NCBI GenBank assembly: GCA_021799595.1
Contig: JAJZAF010000002.1
Coordinates: 30,354 to 94,353 of the forward strand
Length of the DNA stretch: 64,000 nt
Reading direction: 5' to 3'
Source: a bacterium
GTDB lineage: Bacteria; Patescibacteriota; Saccharimonadia; Saccharimonadales; UBA4665
The notes under the pieces were generated by a model. It had not been told where the DNA came from, searched no databases, and saw nothing but the letters and a program-made list of their open reading frames with translations. Shown in pieces: positions 51,271-58,752 of this stretch. Position numbers and translations under genes: made by a program. Every line of letters starts with the position of its first letter. The first letter of the stretch is position 1.

Positions 51271-51984
51271 ATGGCAGTCTATAGCAACAATCAAATAGCG
51301 AAATTAGTTGATGAGGGGCATATTGTCTGCCATCCCTTTGATCCAAAACATATTTCTCACGCTAGTTTGGACGTAACGCTTGGCTACTATTTTTACCGAA
51401 TCGAGCGCATGAATGAACGCACCATATATAATCCATTCGACGTAGAAGATGTTGAGCGGTATTTTGATGGTCCGTATAGAGCAATGTCTCATAAGGAGTG
51501 GTGCCGCTTAAACGGTTTTCAGCCTCTGACGAATATCCCGTTTGACCATCCAGTTATTAGTCTCAAGCCAAGGGAGCGGATTTTAGCTCATACCCATGAG
51601 TTTTTCGGCATTAAACCTCCGGGAGCCTTTGAATTAAAATCGCGGTCCAGTTGGGGAAGAAACGGTGTAGCCGTCTGTTTTGACGCCGGTTGGGTTGATC
51701 CAGGCTATATCAACCGTTTGACTCTTGAAATATATAACCTTAACGAGCGCGAGACAGTTCTACTGCCAGTTGGCGAACGTATTGCTCAAGCTGTCTTCCT
51801 AGAGACTGGGCCAGTCGAAGGCTCTTATGGAGAGGGCCGCAATAATGGCTTTAGTGGCAAATACCAGCAAGGTAACGATCTCGAGACGATTATTCGTACC
51901 TGGTCACCGGACATGATGCTGCCACAAGCCTATAAAGACAGCCGCTCAAAGCCAAAGAAGATCGAGGGGCTATCGTATGACTAG
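51271..51984 (+). CDS. dcd: dCTP deaminase-type protein
   Basis: 237 aa. dUTPase/dCTP-deaminase fold: HASLDVTLGYYFYRI, the active-site block ELKSRSSWGRNGVAVCFDAGWVDPGYINRLTLEIYN and LLPVGERIAQAVFLE. It converts dCTP to dUTP (or directly to dUMP in bifunctional forms), supplying the dUMP that ThyX methylates. It overlaps the Tmk-ThyX fusion gene by 8 bp (ATGACTAG), so the two are coupled. At 237 aa it is longer than the ~190 typical, with an insert around residues 45-90. Confidence 0.9.
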   Translation: MAVYSNNQIAKLVDEGHIVCHPFDPKHISHASLDVTLGYYFYRIERMNERTIYNPFDVEDVERYFDGPYRAMSHKEWCRLNGFQPLTNIPFDHPVISLKPRERILAHTHEFFGIKPPGAFELKSRSSWGRNGVAVCFDAGWVDPGYINRLTLEIYNLNERETVLLPVGERIAQAVFLETGPVEGSYGEGRNNGFSGKYQQGNDLETIIRTWSPDMMLPQAYKDSRSKPKKIEGLSYD

Positions 51985-54307
51985 GGGTAAGTATATCGTC
52001 TTAGAAGGTCCTGAGGGAGTCGGCAAGACAACGCAGCTTCAGGAATTGGCCCGGCGTTTGCGAGCAGCTGGGTTGCCGGTTAGGACGTTTCGTGAACCAG
52101 ATAGTCAAAGCGATCTCACTGCTCGGGCAGTACGGCAGTTGACACAGGATCCGCGCTACCCTATGAATACGCGAACTGAAGTCCTCTTATATAATGCGGC
52201 CCGCTCTCAAAGCTTGGAAGTCATTCGTAACAGTCTAAAAAATGGTGTCACCTGTCTTGTCGATAGAAATTATCTTACGACTCTTGCTATCCAGTACTAT
52301 GGACGCGGTGACGTGCCAGATTACGAAACGATTAATAGCATTATCCGTTTTGCTGTTGGTGATATGGAGCCTGACTTATGTCTTGTGCTTGACGCGCCAG
52401 TCGCTATTTTAAAGGAGAGATTGAAGGATCGCCTTACAGGTGAACGCTTCGATAGCCTTGACAACAGCTTTTTAGAACGAGTACGGGCTGGGTACTTGTG
52501 GGAAGCTAGACAGCGTCATTTTCCAGTGGTTTTTGCGACCGACTCGAGCGAGCAGGTAGCTGATAATATCTGGAAATTAGCATCAAGAGAGATGGCCATA
52601 CGAAATAAGACTGTCAGTGACACATCGCCAGTTGCACTTAAGGATATTATTGCCGAAACAAGTGCGCCGGTCAGCGAGCCCCCACTAGCCACTTCAAAAG
52701 ATAATCAACCTTACGTTAAAAGGGCGGAAGATGGCAGATATGAAATTACAGAAGCCGGTCGTCAGTATTTAGATAGTACTGTCACGAACGTCACGGGTAA
52801 TGTTTACGGATTTCGGGATAAGCTAAGTCAGGTAACAGTGGCCGCTGCTATGGCTCGCTTATCTCGTCGTGGTGACGATATGCGCATAACTATCCTCGAT
52901 GAATTTGCCGACAAAGAAGATAAAGACTCACAGCTGCTCAAACGTATCATAACTGCTTACGGTGATGACTCGGTGCAGCAACTTGGCGGTATTCATATGG
53001 TCGTGGAAAACGCTTCAAACATCCTTACTAAAAAACTAGAATGGGGACGCCTGGCCGCGTACTTGGAACAATCTACGCGATACATTTACTTTGATCAAAG
53101 AGATGAGAAAGGTAATTATCGCTACTATGTACCAGCTCACTTCAAACAAAACGTAAAAAAACAATACAGAGAGGCACTAGACTCTATATTTGAACTCTAT
53201 TCTATGATGGTCAGGAAGCTAACTGATCATGTGCGCATGACTTCAGACACACCGGAGAAAGAACGTGATGTAGCATGGAAAGGTGCCACCCGTGCTCAAG
53301 CATGTGATGCAGTACGAGCGGTGCTACCAGTAGCGACAACCTCAACAGTTGGTATTTTTGCCTCTGGCCAGGCACTTGAAAGTCTTGTTATGCATCTTTT
53401 GAGTGATGAGTTACCTGAAGCGCGAGCGGTAGGAGAGCAACTTCTCAACGAAGGGCGCAAAGTCATACCGATGTACTTAGAGCGAGCAGATAAGCCGGAA
53501 CGTGGCGGTGCCATGATAGCATACCGAGCCAATGTAGCAAAAAAAATAAAAGAGCTTGCCAAGAAGTACTTGCCAGAGAATTATGCCTCGTCGACAAAAA
53601 AGGCAGTAACTCTTTTAGATTACTGGCCGAAGAATGAGCTGCTGCTTGTTCCAGACATGCTCTATGAGTACAGCGGGATGTCTCTTGAAGAATTACAAGC
53701 AGAAGTTAATAATTGGCCCTACGAGCGGAAAAGTGAGATCTTTAAGGCATATATGGGAGAACGACTGAACCGGCGACAACGTCCAGGTAGGGCCTTAGAA
53801 AAGGTGCACTATAGCTGGGACCTTATTTGCGACTATGGCATCTTTCGTGATCTGCAACGCCACAGGATGGTTGATGATATGAATTGGCAGGAACTAACGC
53901 CTCGCTATGGTTATGATATTCCGAAGATTGTTGAAGAAGCAGACTTGAGTGAAGAGTTTGACAACTGTTTCGACATTAGTTTAAAACTGTATAGTTATTT
54001 ACAAAAGCATGGGTATGCTCTCGAAGCCCAATATGCGACACTGTTCGGACATAAAATGCGGTGGAAGGTAACATATAATGCACGAGAGGCTTTTCACTTG
54101 CATGAACTCAGAACTACTCCGCAAGGTCATCCCGGGTATAGGAAATTAGTGCTCGATATGCATGAGCGTCTGGCAGAAGTTCATCCGCTTCTGGCTGAAG
54201 CCATGACGTTTGTTAACCAAGATGAAAATCCGAAGCTGACTCGTTTAGCAGCAGAGCGTTATTCACAATTTAAACTTCAACAGCTTGACAAAACAAATCC
54301 AGCTTAA
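51977..54307 (+). CDS. Tmk-ThyX-ThyX fusion (thymidylate kinase plus flavin-dependent thymidylate synthase)
   Basis: 776 aa. Residues ~1-205 are a thymidylate-kinase domain (Walker A LEGPEGVGKTT, 9-19; DRNYLTTLAIQYYG, which departs from the usual DR-x2-S). After a linker come two ThyX-like halves. The first (~250-510) keeps EQSTRY (~361-366) and the ARxVLP-type VRAVLP block, but its RHR position reads EWG. The second (~530-776) keeps RHR (~627-629) and the NAREAFHLHELRTTPQGHP block, with TPRY in place of SxRY. ThyX makes dTMP from dUMP using FADH2 and methylene-THF. Together with dcd this forms a dCTP-to-dTDP route in one operon. Confidence 0.88.
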   Translation: MTRGKYIVLEGPEGVGKTTQLQELARRLRAAGLPVRTFREPDSQSDLTARAVRQLTQDPRYPMNTRTEVLLYNAARSQSLEVIRNSLKNGVTCLVDRNYLTTLAIQYYGRGDVPDYETINSIIRFAVGDMEPDLCLVLDAPVAILKERLKDRLTGERFDSLDNSFLERVRAGYLWEARQRHFPVVFATDSSEQVADNIWKLASREMAIRNKTVSDTSPVALKDIIAETSAPVSEPPLATSKDNQPYVKRAEDGRYEITEAGRQYLDSTVTNVTGNVYGFRDKLSQVTVAAAMARLSRRGDDMRITILDEFADKEDKDSQLLKRIITAYGDDSVQQLGGIHMVVENASNILTKKLEWGRLAAYLEQSTRYIYFDQRDEKGNYRYYVPAHFKQNVKKQYREALDSIFELYSMMVRKLTDHVRMTSDTPEKERDVAWKGATRAQACDAVRAVLPVATTSTVGIFASGQALESLVMHLLSDELPEARAVGEQLLNEGRKVIPMYLERADKPERGGAMIAYRANVAKKIKELAKKYLPENYASSTKKAVTLLDYWPKNELLLVPDMLYEYSGMSLEELQAEVNNWPYERKSEIFKAYMGERLNRRQRPGRALEKVHYSWDLICDYGIFRDLQRHRMVDDMNWQELTPRYGYDIPKIVEEADLSEEFDNCFDISLKLYSYLQKHGYALEAQYATLFGHKMRWKVTYNAREAFHLHELRTTPQGHPGYRKLVLDMHERLAEVHPLLAEAMTFVNQDENPKLTRLAAERYSQFKLQQLDKTNPA

Positions 54308-54993
54308 ATTTGGATATTAGTTGCATTTTGGATTTCTTCGTCACTAATCTCCACTTCTTCCTCTAAAGCGCTCGGGACAAAAATACCGTTTCCCAAGAGC
54401 ACGCTAGCCCCATAAGGCTGCTCGAGTTCGTCAAGCATTGTCGAGTCTTTGCCGGGGATTAATTCTAGATCAATAACTGGGTCAACCAATTCGCTAATAG
54501 TGGATTTGATGTTTTGCAAACGTTCAAAGTGGCGTTCCTCTTGTGACTGCAAGATACTCCAGGCGTTAACTATGAGAGCAGTGCCGTGGCCATATTGATC
54601 TGCTTCACGCTGGATTTTTCGCTGAGCTTCTTCCGTCTGGCGATCGGTACGAACCGCAATGCGAGTATCGACTGCTACCAGCACAGGCAATCCTCGAACT
54701 ATAGTCGCTACAGCTAACATGCGAGCAAGATCTTCAAGCGATTCGTCTTCTGGCATTTGCAATTTATATGCTATATATTTGTTGGCCTTGCTATAACTTC
54801 TCCGTCGCAAGCTTTCTTGGTTTGGTTCATTTTGCGGACTCTCATAAAGATCGATTGTCTGATCAACAACAAAGGCCGCTGCCGTTAGAGGCTGCTCTCT
54901 TGATACATGGTCAAGGTCAAAACTGAATACACCGGTTTCGGTTATTCGTATTTGATTGAGACTTCCTTGGAGTCGTCGTCTACTTTGTTCCAT
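54304..54993 (-). CDS. Unrecognised 229-aa protein
   Basis: A soluble protein, not recognised. It begins MEQSRRRLQGSLNQIRITE. The middle has a hydrophobic strand-helix unit (MLAVATIVRGLPVLVAVDTRIAV), and the C-terminus is very acidic (SALEEEVEISDEEI). It is convergent with the ThyX fusion gene and overlaps it by 4 bp. Upstream is an AT-rich region with TATATT-like elements on the minus strand. Confidence 0.7.
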   Translation of the reverse strand: MEQSRRRLQGSLNQIRITETGVFSFDLDHVSREQPLTAAAFVVDQTIDLYESPQNEPNQESLRRRSYSKANKYIAYKLQMPEDESLEDLARMLAVATIVRGLPVLVAVDTRIAVRTDRQTEEAQRKIQREADQYGHGTALIVNAWSILQSQEERHFERLQNIKSTISELVDPVIDLELIPGKDSTMLDELEQPYGASVLLGNGIFVPSALEEEVEISDEEIQNATNIQI

Positions 54994-55187
54994 TTGAACC
55001 GTCTGACGTAAAATATATTATTAATAGATATTCAAACCAATAATACCAATAACTTTAGTACAAATAAAATGAAAGTCAAGTCATTTCACTATGCTATTAT
55101 TATTATATATATATGTGCAAATCACGTTCGGTGACATTTATAGTCGTCCCGATCTAACGGGCGTTACTTGCATTGCAAAAGACACGA

Positions 55188-55208
55188 CTCCCGCAAAAAA
55201 ATCGGGAG
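55188..55208 (+). promoter_or_regulatory. Hairpin ahead of a small ORF
   Basis: CTCCCG (55188-55193), A-rich loop, CGGGAG (55203-55208), then ATTTT. It is followed by a strong ribosome site and a small ORF at 55236, so it could be a terminator or leader attenuator. Confidence 0.4.
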
Positions 55209-55235
55209 ATTTTAATATTGTAAGGAGGATAATCT

Positions 55236-55427
55236 ATGGTAAAAATAGTGGCGGTATTGATAAACATGAACGAAAGGCAATGTGAGTTACCTGATCGTTC
55301 TGAACAAGATGTAGCCTTGCATGAAGAGAAATATCCCTCTTTCGGTGATCTAGCATTAAGGGACCAGGTAGAATTAGATGTTGTTGAGCGTTTAGTCGAT
55401 GAAAAAGGTCCAATAAATAGTGATTGA
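55236..55427 (+). CDS. Small unrecognised protein (63 aa)
   Basis: The sequence AAGGAGG at 55220-55226 lies 9 nt before the ATG and is among the best ribosome sites in the window, so translation is likely. The protein starts MVKIVAVLINMNERQCELPD. It is acidic (many Glu and Asp) with one Cys and no membrane segment. No family recognised. The hairpin upstream and the promoter-like TATA run at ~55100 may control it. It is followed by the rplJ promoter and L10 leader. Confidence 0.55.
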   Translation: MVKIVAVLINMNERQCELPDRSEQDVALHEEKYPSFGDLALRDQVELDVVERLVDEKGPINSD

Positions 55428-55453
55428 CTGCCTTTGGTAATTAAAGACCGGAC

Positions 55454-55482
55454 TGTACAGCGTATGCTCTCTTTAGTATAAT
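55454..55482 (+). promoter_or_regulatory. Promoter of rplJ-rplL
   Basis: TGTACA (55454-55459), 17 bp, TATAAT (55477-55482). Predicted start is about 55489, exactly at the first base of the L10-leader closing stem. Confidence 0.7.
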
Positions 55483-55489
55483 GGTCTCA

Positions 55490-55598
55490 AGTTGCCAGAG
55501 ACAGCGACGGTCTTCTTTATGAAAGACTTAAGAATGTCGCCGAGGTGAAACATCTTGTTTTGCCTTTGGGGTAACCCAAAGGTTTTTTATTGGCAACT
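55490..55598 (+). ncRNA. Ribosomal protein L10 leader with intrinsic terminator
   Basis: A closing stem AGTTGCC (55490-55496) / GGCAACT (55592-55598) encloses the conserved AGAGACAGCGACGG and TTAAGAATGTCGCCGAGG segments, a GTCTT/AAGAC hairpin, and the terminator CCTTTGGG-GTAA-CCCAAAGG-TTTTTT (55563-55588). These match the known L10 leader (Rfam L10_leader type), where L10(L12)4 binds and promotes early termination. Family assignment is from recalled motifs, not from a covariance search. Confidence 0.85.
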
Positions 55599-55654
55599 TT
55601 TACCTGGTGAAGGTCGATCACCTGAACAAAATATAACTAGCTAAGGAGAAAAAT

Positions 55655-56182
55655 ATGGCTCTTACAAAAGCTGAAAAGGAGGCTGTAGTTAATGAAGTTT
55701 CAGAGCTACTGCGTACCTCAAAAATGACGGTTGTAGCAACTTACCAAGGAATCGATGTAAAATCGTTGCAACAATTACGGCGCCGAGCCCGAGAAAATGG
55801 AACACGAGTAAAGGTTATAAAAAATCGTTTGGTTATTCGGGCCCTCCAGACAAATGATACTTTTAAAGATGTGAACACGCTTCACTTTAATGGCATGCTG
55901 CTCTACGCCTTTAACGATCAGGATGAAGTTGCTGCCGCTCAAGTATTAAACGCGTTTTCTAAACAGCACCCTACATTAACATTTGTTGGTGCGTTAAACA
56001 GTGAAGGTTATTTTGTAGAGGCGGCAACAGTCAAAGAGCTTGCCGGCTTGCCAAATAAGAATCAGCTGTTAGCGGGTCTGATCAATATATTGAATGCCCC
56101 TATGCAATCGGTTGTGAGCAGTGTCGGTGATAGTCTTAACGGTATCATGCAAGGCCTAAAAACCAAAGTGAAGACTGTTTAA
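55655..56182 (+). CDS. rplJ: 50S ribosomal protein L10
   Basis: 175 aa. It starts MALTKAEKEAVVNEVSELLRTSKMTVVATYQGIDVKSLQQLRRRAR, then KVIKNRLVIRAL and a C-terminal helix that anchors L12 dimers. L10 builds the stalk base and feeds back on the leader immediately upstream. AAGGAG precedes the ATG. rplL follows after 29 nt. Confidence 0.98.
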   Translation: MALTKAEKEAVVNEVSELLRTSKMTVVATYQGIDVKSLQQLRRRARENGTRVKVIKNRLVIRALQTNDTFKDVNTLHFNGMLLYAFNDQDEVAAAQVLNAFSKQHPTLTFVGALNSEGYFVEAATVKELAGLPNKNQLLAGLINILNAPMQSVVSSVGDSLNGIMQGLKTKVKTV

Positions 56183-56211
56183 ATTTGTAAATGTAAGAAA
56201 GGAATAAAGTA

Positions 56212-56592
56212 ATGGCAGATTTAAAGAAATTAGCTGAACAACTGGTGGGATTGACAGTGTTAGAGGTAAATGAACTTAGTACAATCTTAAAAGAGGAGTA
56301 TGGTATTGAACCAACAGCCGCAGCTGTTGCTGTTGCTGCTCCTGCTGGAGGTAGTGAAGCCACACCAACAGTTGAAGAAAAGAGTGAATACGACGTTATT
56401 CTAAAAGAAGTTGGTACTCAAAAAGTAGCTGTCATTAAGGCCGTCAAAGACATTACCGGCTTAGGCTTGGGTGAAGCCAAGGCTGTCGTCGATGGTGCAC
56501 CGAAACCAGTACTTGAAAAGGCCAAGAAAGAAGACGCTGAAGCCGCCAAAAAGACATTAGAAGAAGCTGGTGCATCAGTTGAGCTGACGTAG
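56212..56592 (+). CDS. rplL: 50S ribosomal protein L7/L12
   Basis: 126 aa. An N-terminal dimerisation domain ([28 protein letters not shown]), an Ala-rich hinge ([12 protein letters not shown]) and the C-terminal factor-binding domain with [43 protein letters not shown]. It recruits translational GTPases. A ribosome site GAAAGGA lies upstream. Confidence 0.99.
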   Translation: MADLKKLAEQLVGLTVLEVNELSTILKEEYGIEPTAAAVAVAAPAGGSEATPTVEEKSEYDVILKEVGTQKVAVIKAVKDITGLGLGEAKAVVDGAPKPVLEKAKKEDAEAAKKTLEEAGASVELT

Positions 56593-56604
56593 TGAGAACG
56601 TACT

Positions 56605-57291
56605 TTAGACCGGTTGGTACAAAGGGCTAAATGAGAATGACCGACGTTTAGCTTTTAGCATAATACTGGCTGACGGACGAAGCACGCTCGCAGCTATGGC
56701 TTCAAATGTCTCATTTGCACGTACGCTATAAACAGAGCCAACTTTAACTTGACGCAATAGTGTAGGAGTGATGAGTCGAAAACGAAAAGTGAGCAAATGG
56801 TCACTGGTGACACCGCTTAATTGTTCCCCACTTGGTGCTACCTGATAGTAGCCCACGGAACGCACTAAGAGTGATGATGCGCCATTACCCTCATGCTCCA
56901 CAATTGGAGCTGGTGGCCCTAAGTATATACCAGGTTCCTTCATGCGTTTAGTTCGTTCTCGAAAAGCATTTTCATCGAGCAGTTTACTTGGTTGTTCAGT
57001 GCTATCTAAGTCTCTACGCCTGTCAGAGATTACTTTCAAAACACTCCGAAATCTTTTGATTGGATACAAATTATCTGTTAATGGTAGCTCTACTCCCGGT
57101 AATAGATGTTGGGAGTTACAACCATCCATGAGTTGTAGACATCTGTAGCTAACAATCTTTGACGCTATGATTCCTGCCGGACCTCTATCGTATATTTGGG
57201 CAGCGAACGATACACCTGGCAACGGATTGATGCTATCTGGAAGTTCTGTTCTTCCTTCAAAATATTCAGTTTCAGGTCTTATTTCAGTCAT
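56605..57291 (-). CDS. Unrecognised 228-aa protein
   Basis: A soluble protein starting MTEIRPETEYFEGRTELPDS; no signal peptide, membrane segments or known motif. A basic middle (ISDRRRDLD; FRERTKRMKE) and a beta-rich C-terminal half (SDHLLTFRFRLITPTLL; VGSVYSVRANETFEA) are visible. It is convergent with rplL and divergent from the unknown gene at 57399, with which it shares an AT-rich promoter region. Confidence 0.7.
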   Translation of the reverse strand: MTEIRPETEYFEGRTELPDSINPLPGVSFAAQIYDRGPAGIIASKIVSYRCLQLMDGCNSQHLLPGVELPLTDNLYPIKRFRSVLKVISDRRRDLDSTEQPSKLLDENAFRERTKRMKEPGIYLGPPAPIVEHEGNGASSLLVRSVGYYQVAPSGEQLSGVTSDHLLTFRFRLITPTLLRQVKVGSVYSVRANETFEAIAASVLRPSASIMLKAKRRSFSFSPLYQPV

Positions 57292-57398
57292 TTTTTTAAT
57301 TTATTGATCACTATGTAGACCCATTTTATCTAAATTCAAGTATAGTGGGCATGGACAAAGAAATCAAGAAGTTGTACAATAATAGTCAATAGTGCGCT
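57292..57398. promoter_or_regulatory. Divergent promoter region of two unknown genes
   Basis: On plus, TACAAT (57375-57380) lies 18 nt before the ATG at 57399, no ribosome site. On minus the region is AT-rich without a clear -10. Confidence 0.35.
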
Positions 57399-58028
57399 AT
57401 GACTAGGCAGCCATACGAAACCAGAGATGCGATAGAGGTAGGCTCTCTACCTTCAATGTACATTGATCTATTTCCTCTTGGAATAGATAGCAGCAAAGAG
57501 TATGAAGATAATGTCATGGGTGGGTTTAGAGAAGCTTTCGACAGGCTATTGCCCCCTCAGCCAAATATTCCGGTATCCGAACAACGTCGTCGTTTTTCTC
57601 TCGATGCGGTTTGCGTTCACTTGACTCGCTTTGAGGTTAATGCTCCTCAGTTGAACAGACTGGATAGAGATGGACAAAATCTAGTGCTCAGGATAGGTCG
57701 CTTTTCAGGGAAAGTAGTACCTCGATCAAGGATAAAAACTGAGGAGAAAACAGCTTGGCTTGTTGTTTCCCTGCATGAGCATGATGAAGAGTTTGGGCGT
57801 AGTATGACTACAGAGGTAAAAGGATGGTTTTTTTCCAAGTCTATTTACGGAAAATCATCAGTTGAAGGGCGCTTCCAAGTAAGAGATAGAAAGGATCGAG
57901 CCGTGAACTCAGCTACTAAGGTTCTTGATAAGTTGGTATCTTTAGAACCTGAAAGACATACTCTCTATCAATCTTCTGCTCCTGTTCGTCAGTTTTTGTC
58001 ACCAGACCTTATCTACTTTGCGAAGTAA
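57399..58028 (+). CDS. Unrecognised 209-aa protein
   Basis: Starts MTRQPYETRDAIEVGSLPSM; soluble, rich in Arg and Asp, with beta-strand-like stretches (FSLDAVCVHLTRFEV; TAWLVVSLHEHDEE; VEGRFQVRDR). No recognised motif. A TACAAT promoter element with a ~12 nt leader precedes it. Its relation to the divergent 228-aa gene is unknown; neither looks like a toxin-antitoxin member. Confidence 0.7.
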   Translation: MTRQPYETRDAIEVGSLPSMYIDLFPLGIDSSKEYEDNVMGGFREAFDRLLPPQPNIPVSEQRRRFSLDAVCVHLTRFEVNAPQLNRLDRDGQNLVLRIGRFSGKVVPRSRIKTEEKTAWLVVSLHEHDEEFGRSMTTEVKGWFFSKSIYGKSSVEGRFQVRDRKDRAVNSATKVLDKLVSLEPERHTLYQSSAPVRQFLSPDLIYFAK

Positions 58029-58162
58029 AAGCTACTTTATAATTCTTGCAGTTTTTTAATTGGCTTTTCCACAGACGTATAGTTTTTTTGACTTAGTTTT
58101 TAAAACATGATAATTTTAAGGTGAAAGTGTGCCAATAAACACTTCTGAAGAGACAGACAGCT
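58029..58162. other. Spacer before the replication cluster
   Basis: 134 bp of AT-rich sequence with no clear promoter match that I would defend. No terminator seen. Confidence 0.3.
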
Positions 58163-58672
58163 ATGCCAGATGTACCAGATAAACAAGTAAAACGTCTACG
58201 GGCCCTGATTGAAGAAGCAGAGACCAGTTTAGCGGCTGCCAAGGAATTGCTTATAAGCCTGGTAGGAGACGATGCAAAAGTGGCACCGGTGGCACGGGCC
58301 GAAGCACTCGGTAAGGTTATTGAAGGAGTCTTTGACGGCCAAAATATGGTTGGCTCAGATAGTAAGGTCTATCCGGTGCCAGCAAATTACGCTAGCAAGT
58401 CTAAGCTGGTGCAAGGAGACATTTTAAAGCTAACTATTGCGGAAGATGGTGCTTTTTTGTATAAGCAGATCGGCCCAATTCCGCGTAAACAGGTCGTGGG
58501 AACACTCATGTTTGAGAATGGCCATTATTTCGTTGACGTAAACAACAAAAAATTCCGTGTCTTACTGGCAAGTGTTACCTACTTTAAGGCGAAGCCTGGC
58601 GACCAAGTTAGTGTCAATGTACCCGAAGACGATACTGCTGCCGAATGGGCAGCTCTAGAAGCTGCTTTATAA
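58163..58672 (+). CDS. Unknown protein: coiled coil plus two similar beta-domains
   Basis: 169 aa. Residues ~5-40 form a coiled coil (KQVKRLRALIEEAETSLAAAKELL). The rest looks like two copies of one small beta-barrel: VIEGVFDGQNMVGSDSKVYP ... SKLVQGDILKLTI (~51-92) and VVGTLMFENGHYFVDVNNKK ... AKPGDQVSVNV (~110-157), each a G-x(2-3)-F/FEN strand, K-x-Y/F-x-V turn and a G-D-x-h-x-h end. OB- or SH3-like nucleic-acid binding is a guess. First gene before dnaX, so a DNA-metabolism role is suggested by context only. Confidence 0.75.
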   Translation: MPDVPDKQVKRLRALIEEAETSLAAAKELLISLVGDDAKVAPVARAEALGKVIEGVFDGQNMVGSDSKVYPVPANYASKSKLVQGDILKLTIAEDGAFLYKQIGPIPRKQVVGTLMFENGHYFVDVNNKKFRVLLASVTYFKAKPGDQVSVNVPEDDTAAEWAALEAAL

Positions 58673-58752
58673 TCTAACTGCTTGTTTTCGTGTAGTTTTT
58701 AACTGCCATTTTATGCCACTGCAAGTAATGCAGGGTATAATAAAGAGTAGTT

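Noticed and set aside
55091..55285. 64-codon ORF overlapping the hairpin before 55236
   Set aside because: It contains the hairpin and the ribosome site of the better ORF and has no ribosome site itself.
56605..58028. The two divergent unknown genes as a toxin-antitoxin pair
   Set aside because: Both are over 200 aa, divergently transcribed, and lack any toxin or DNA-binding motif.
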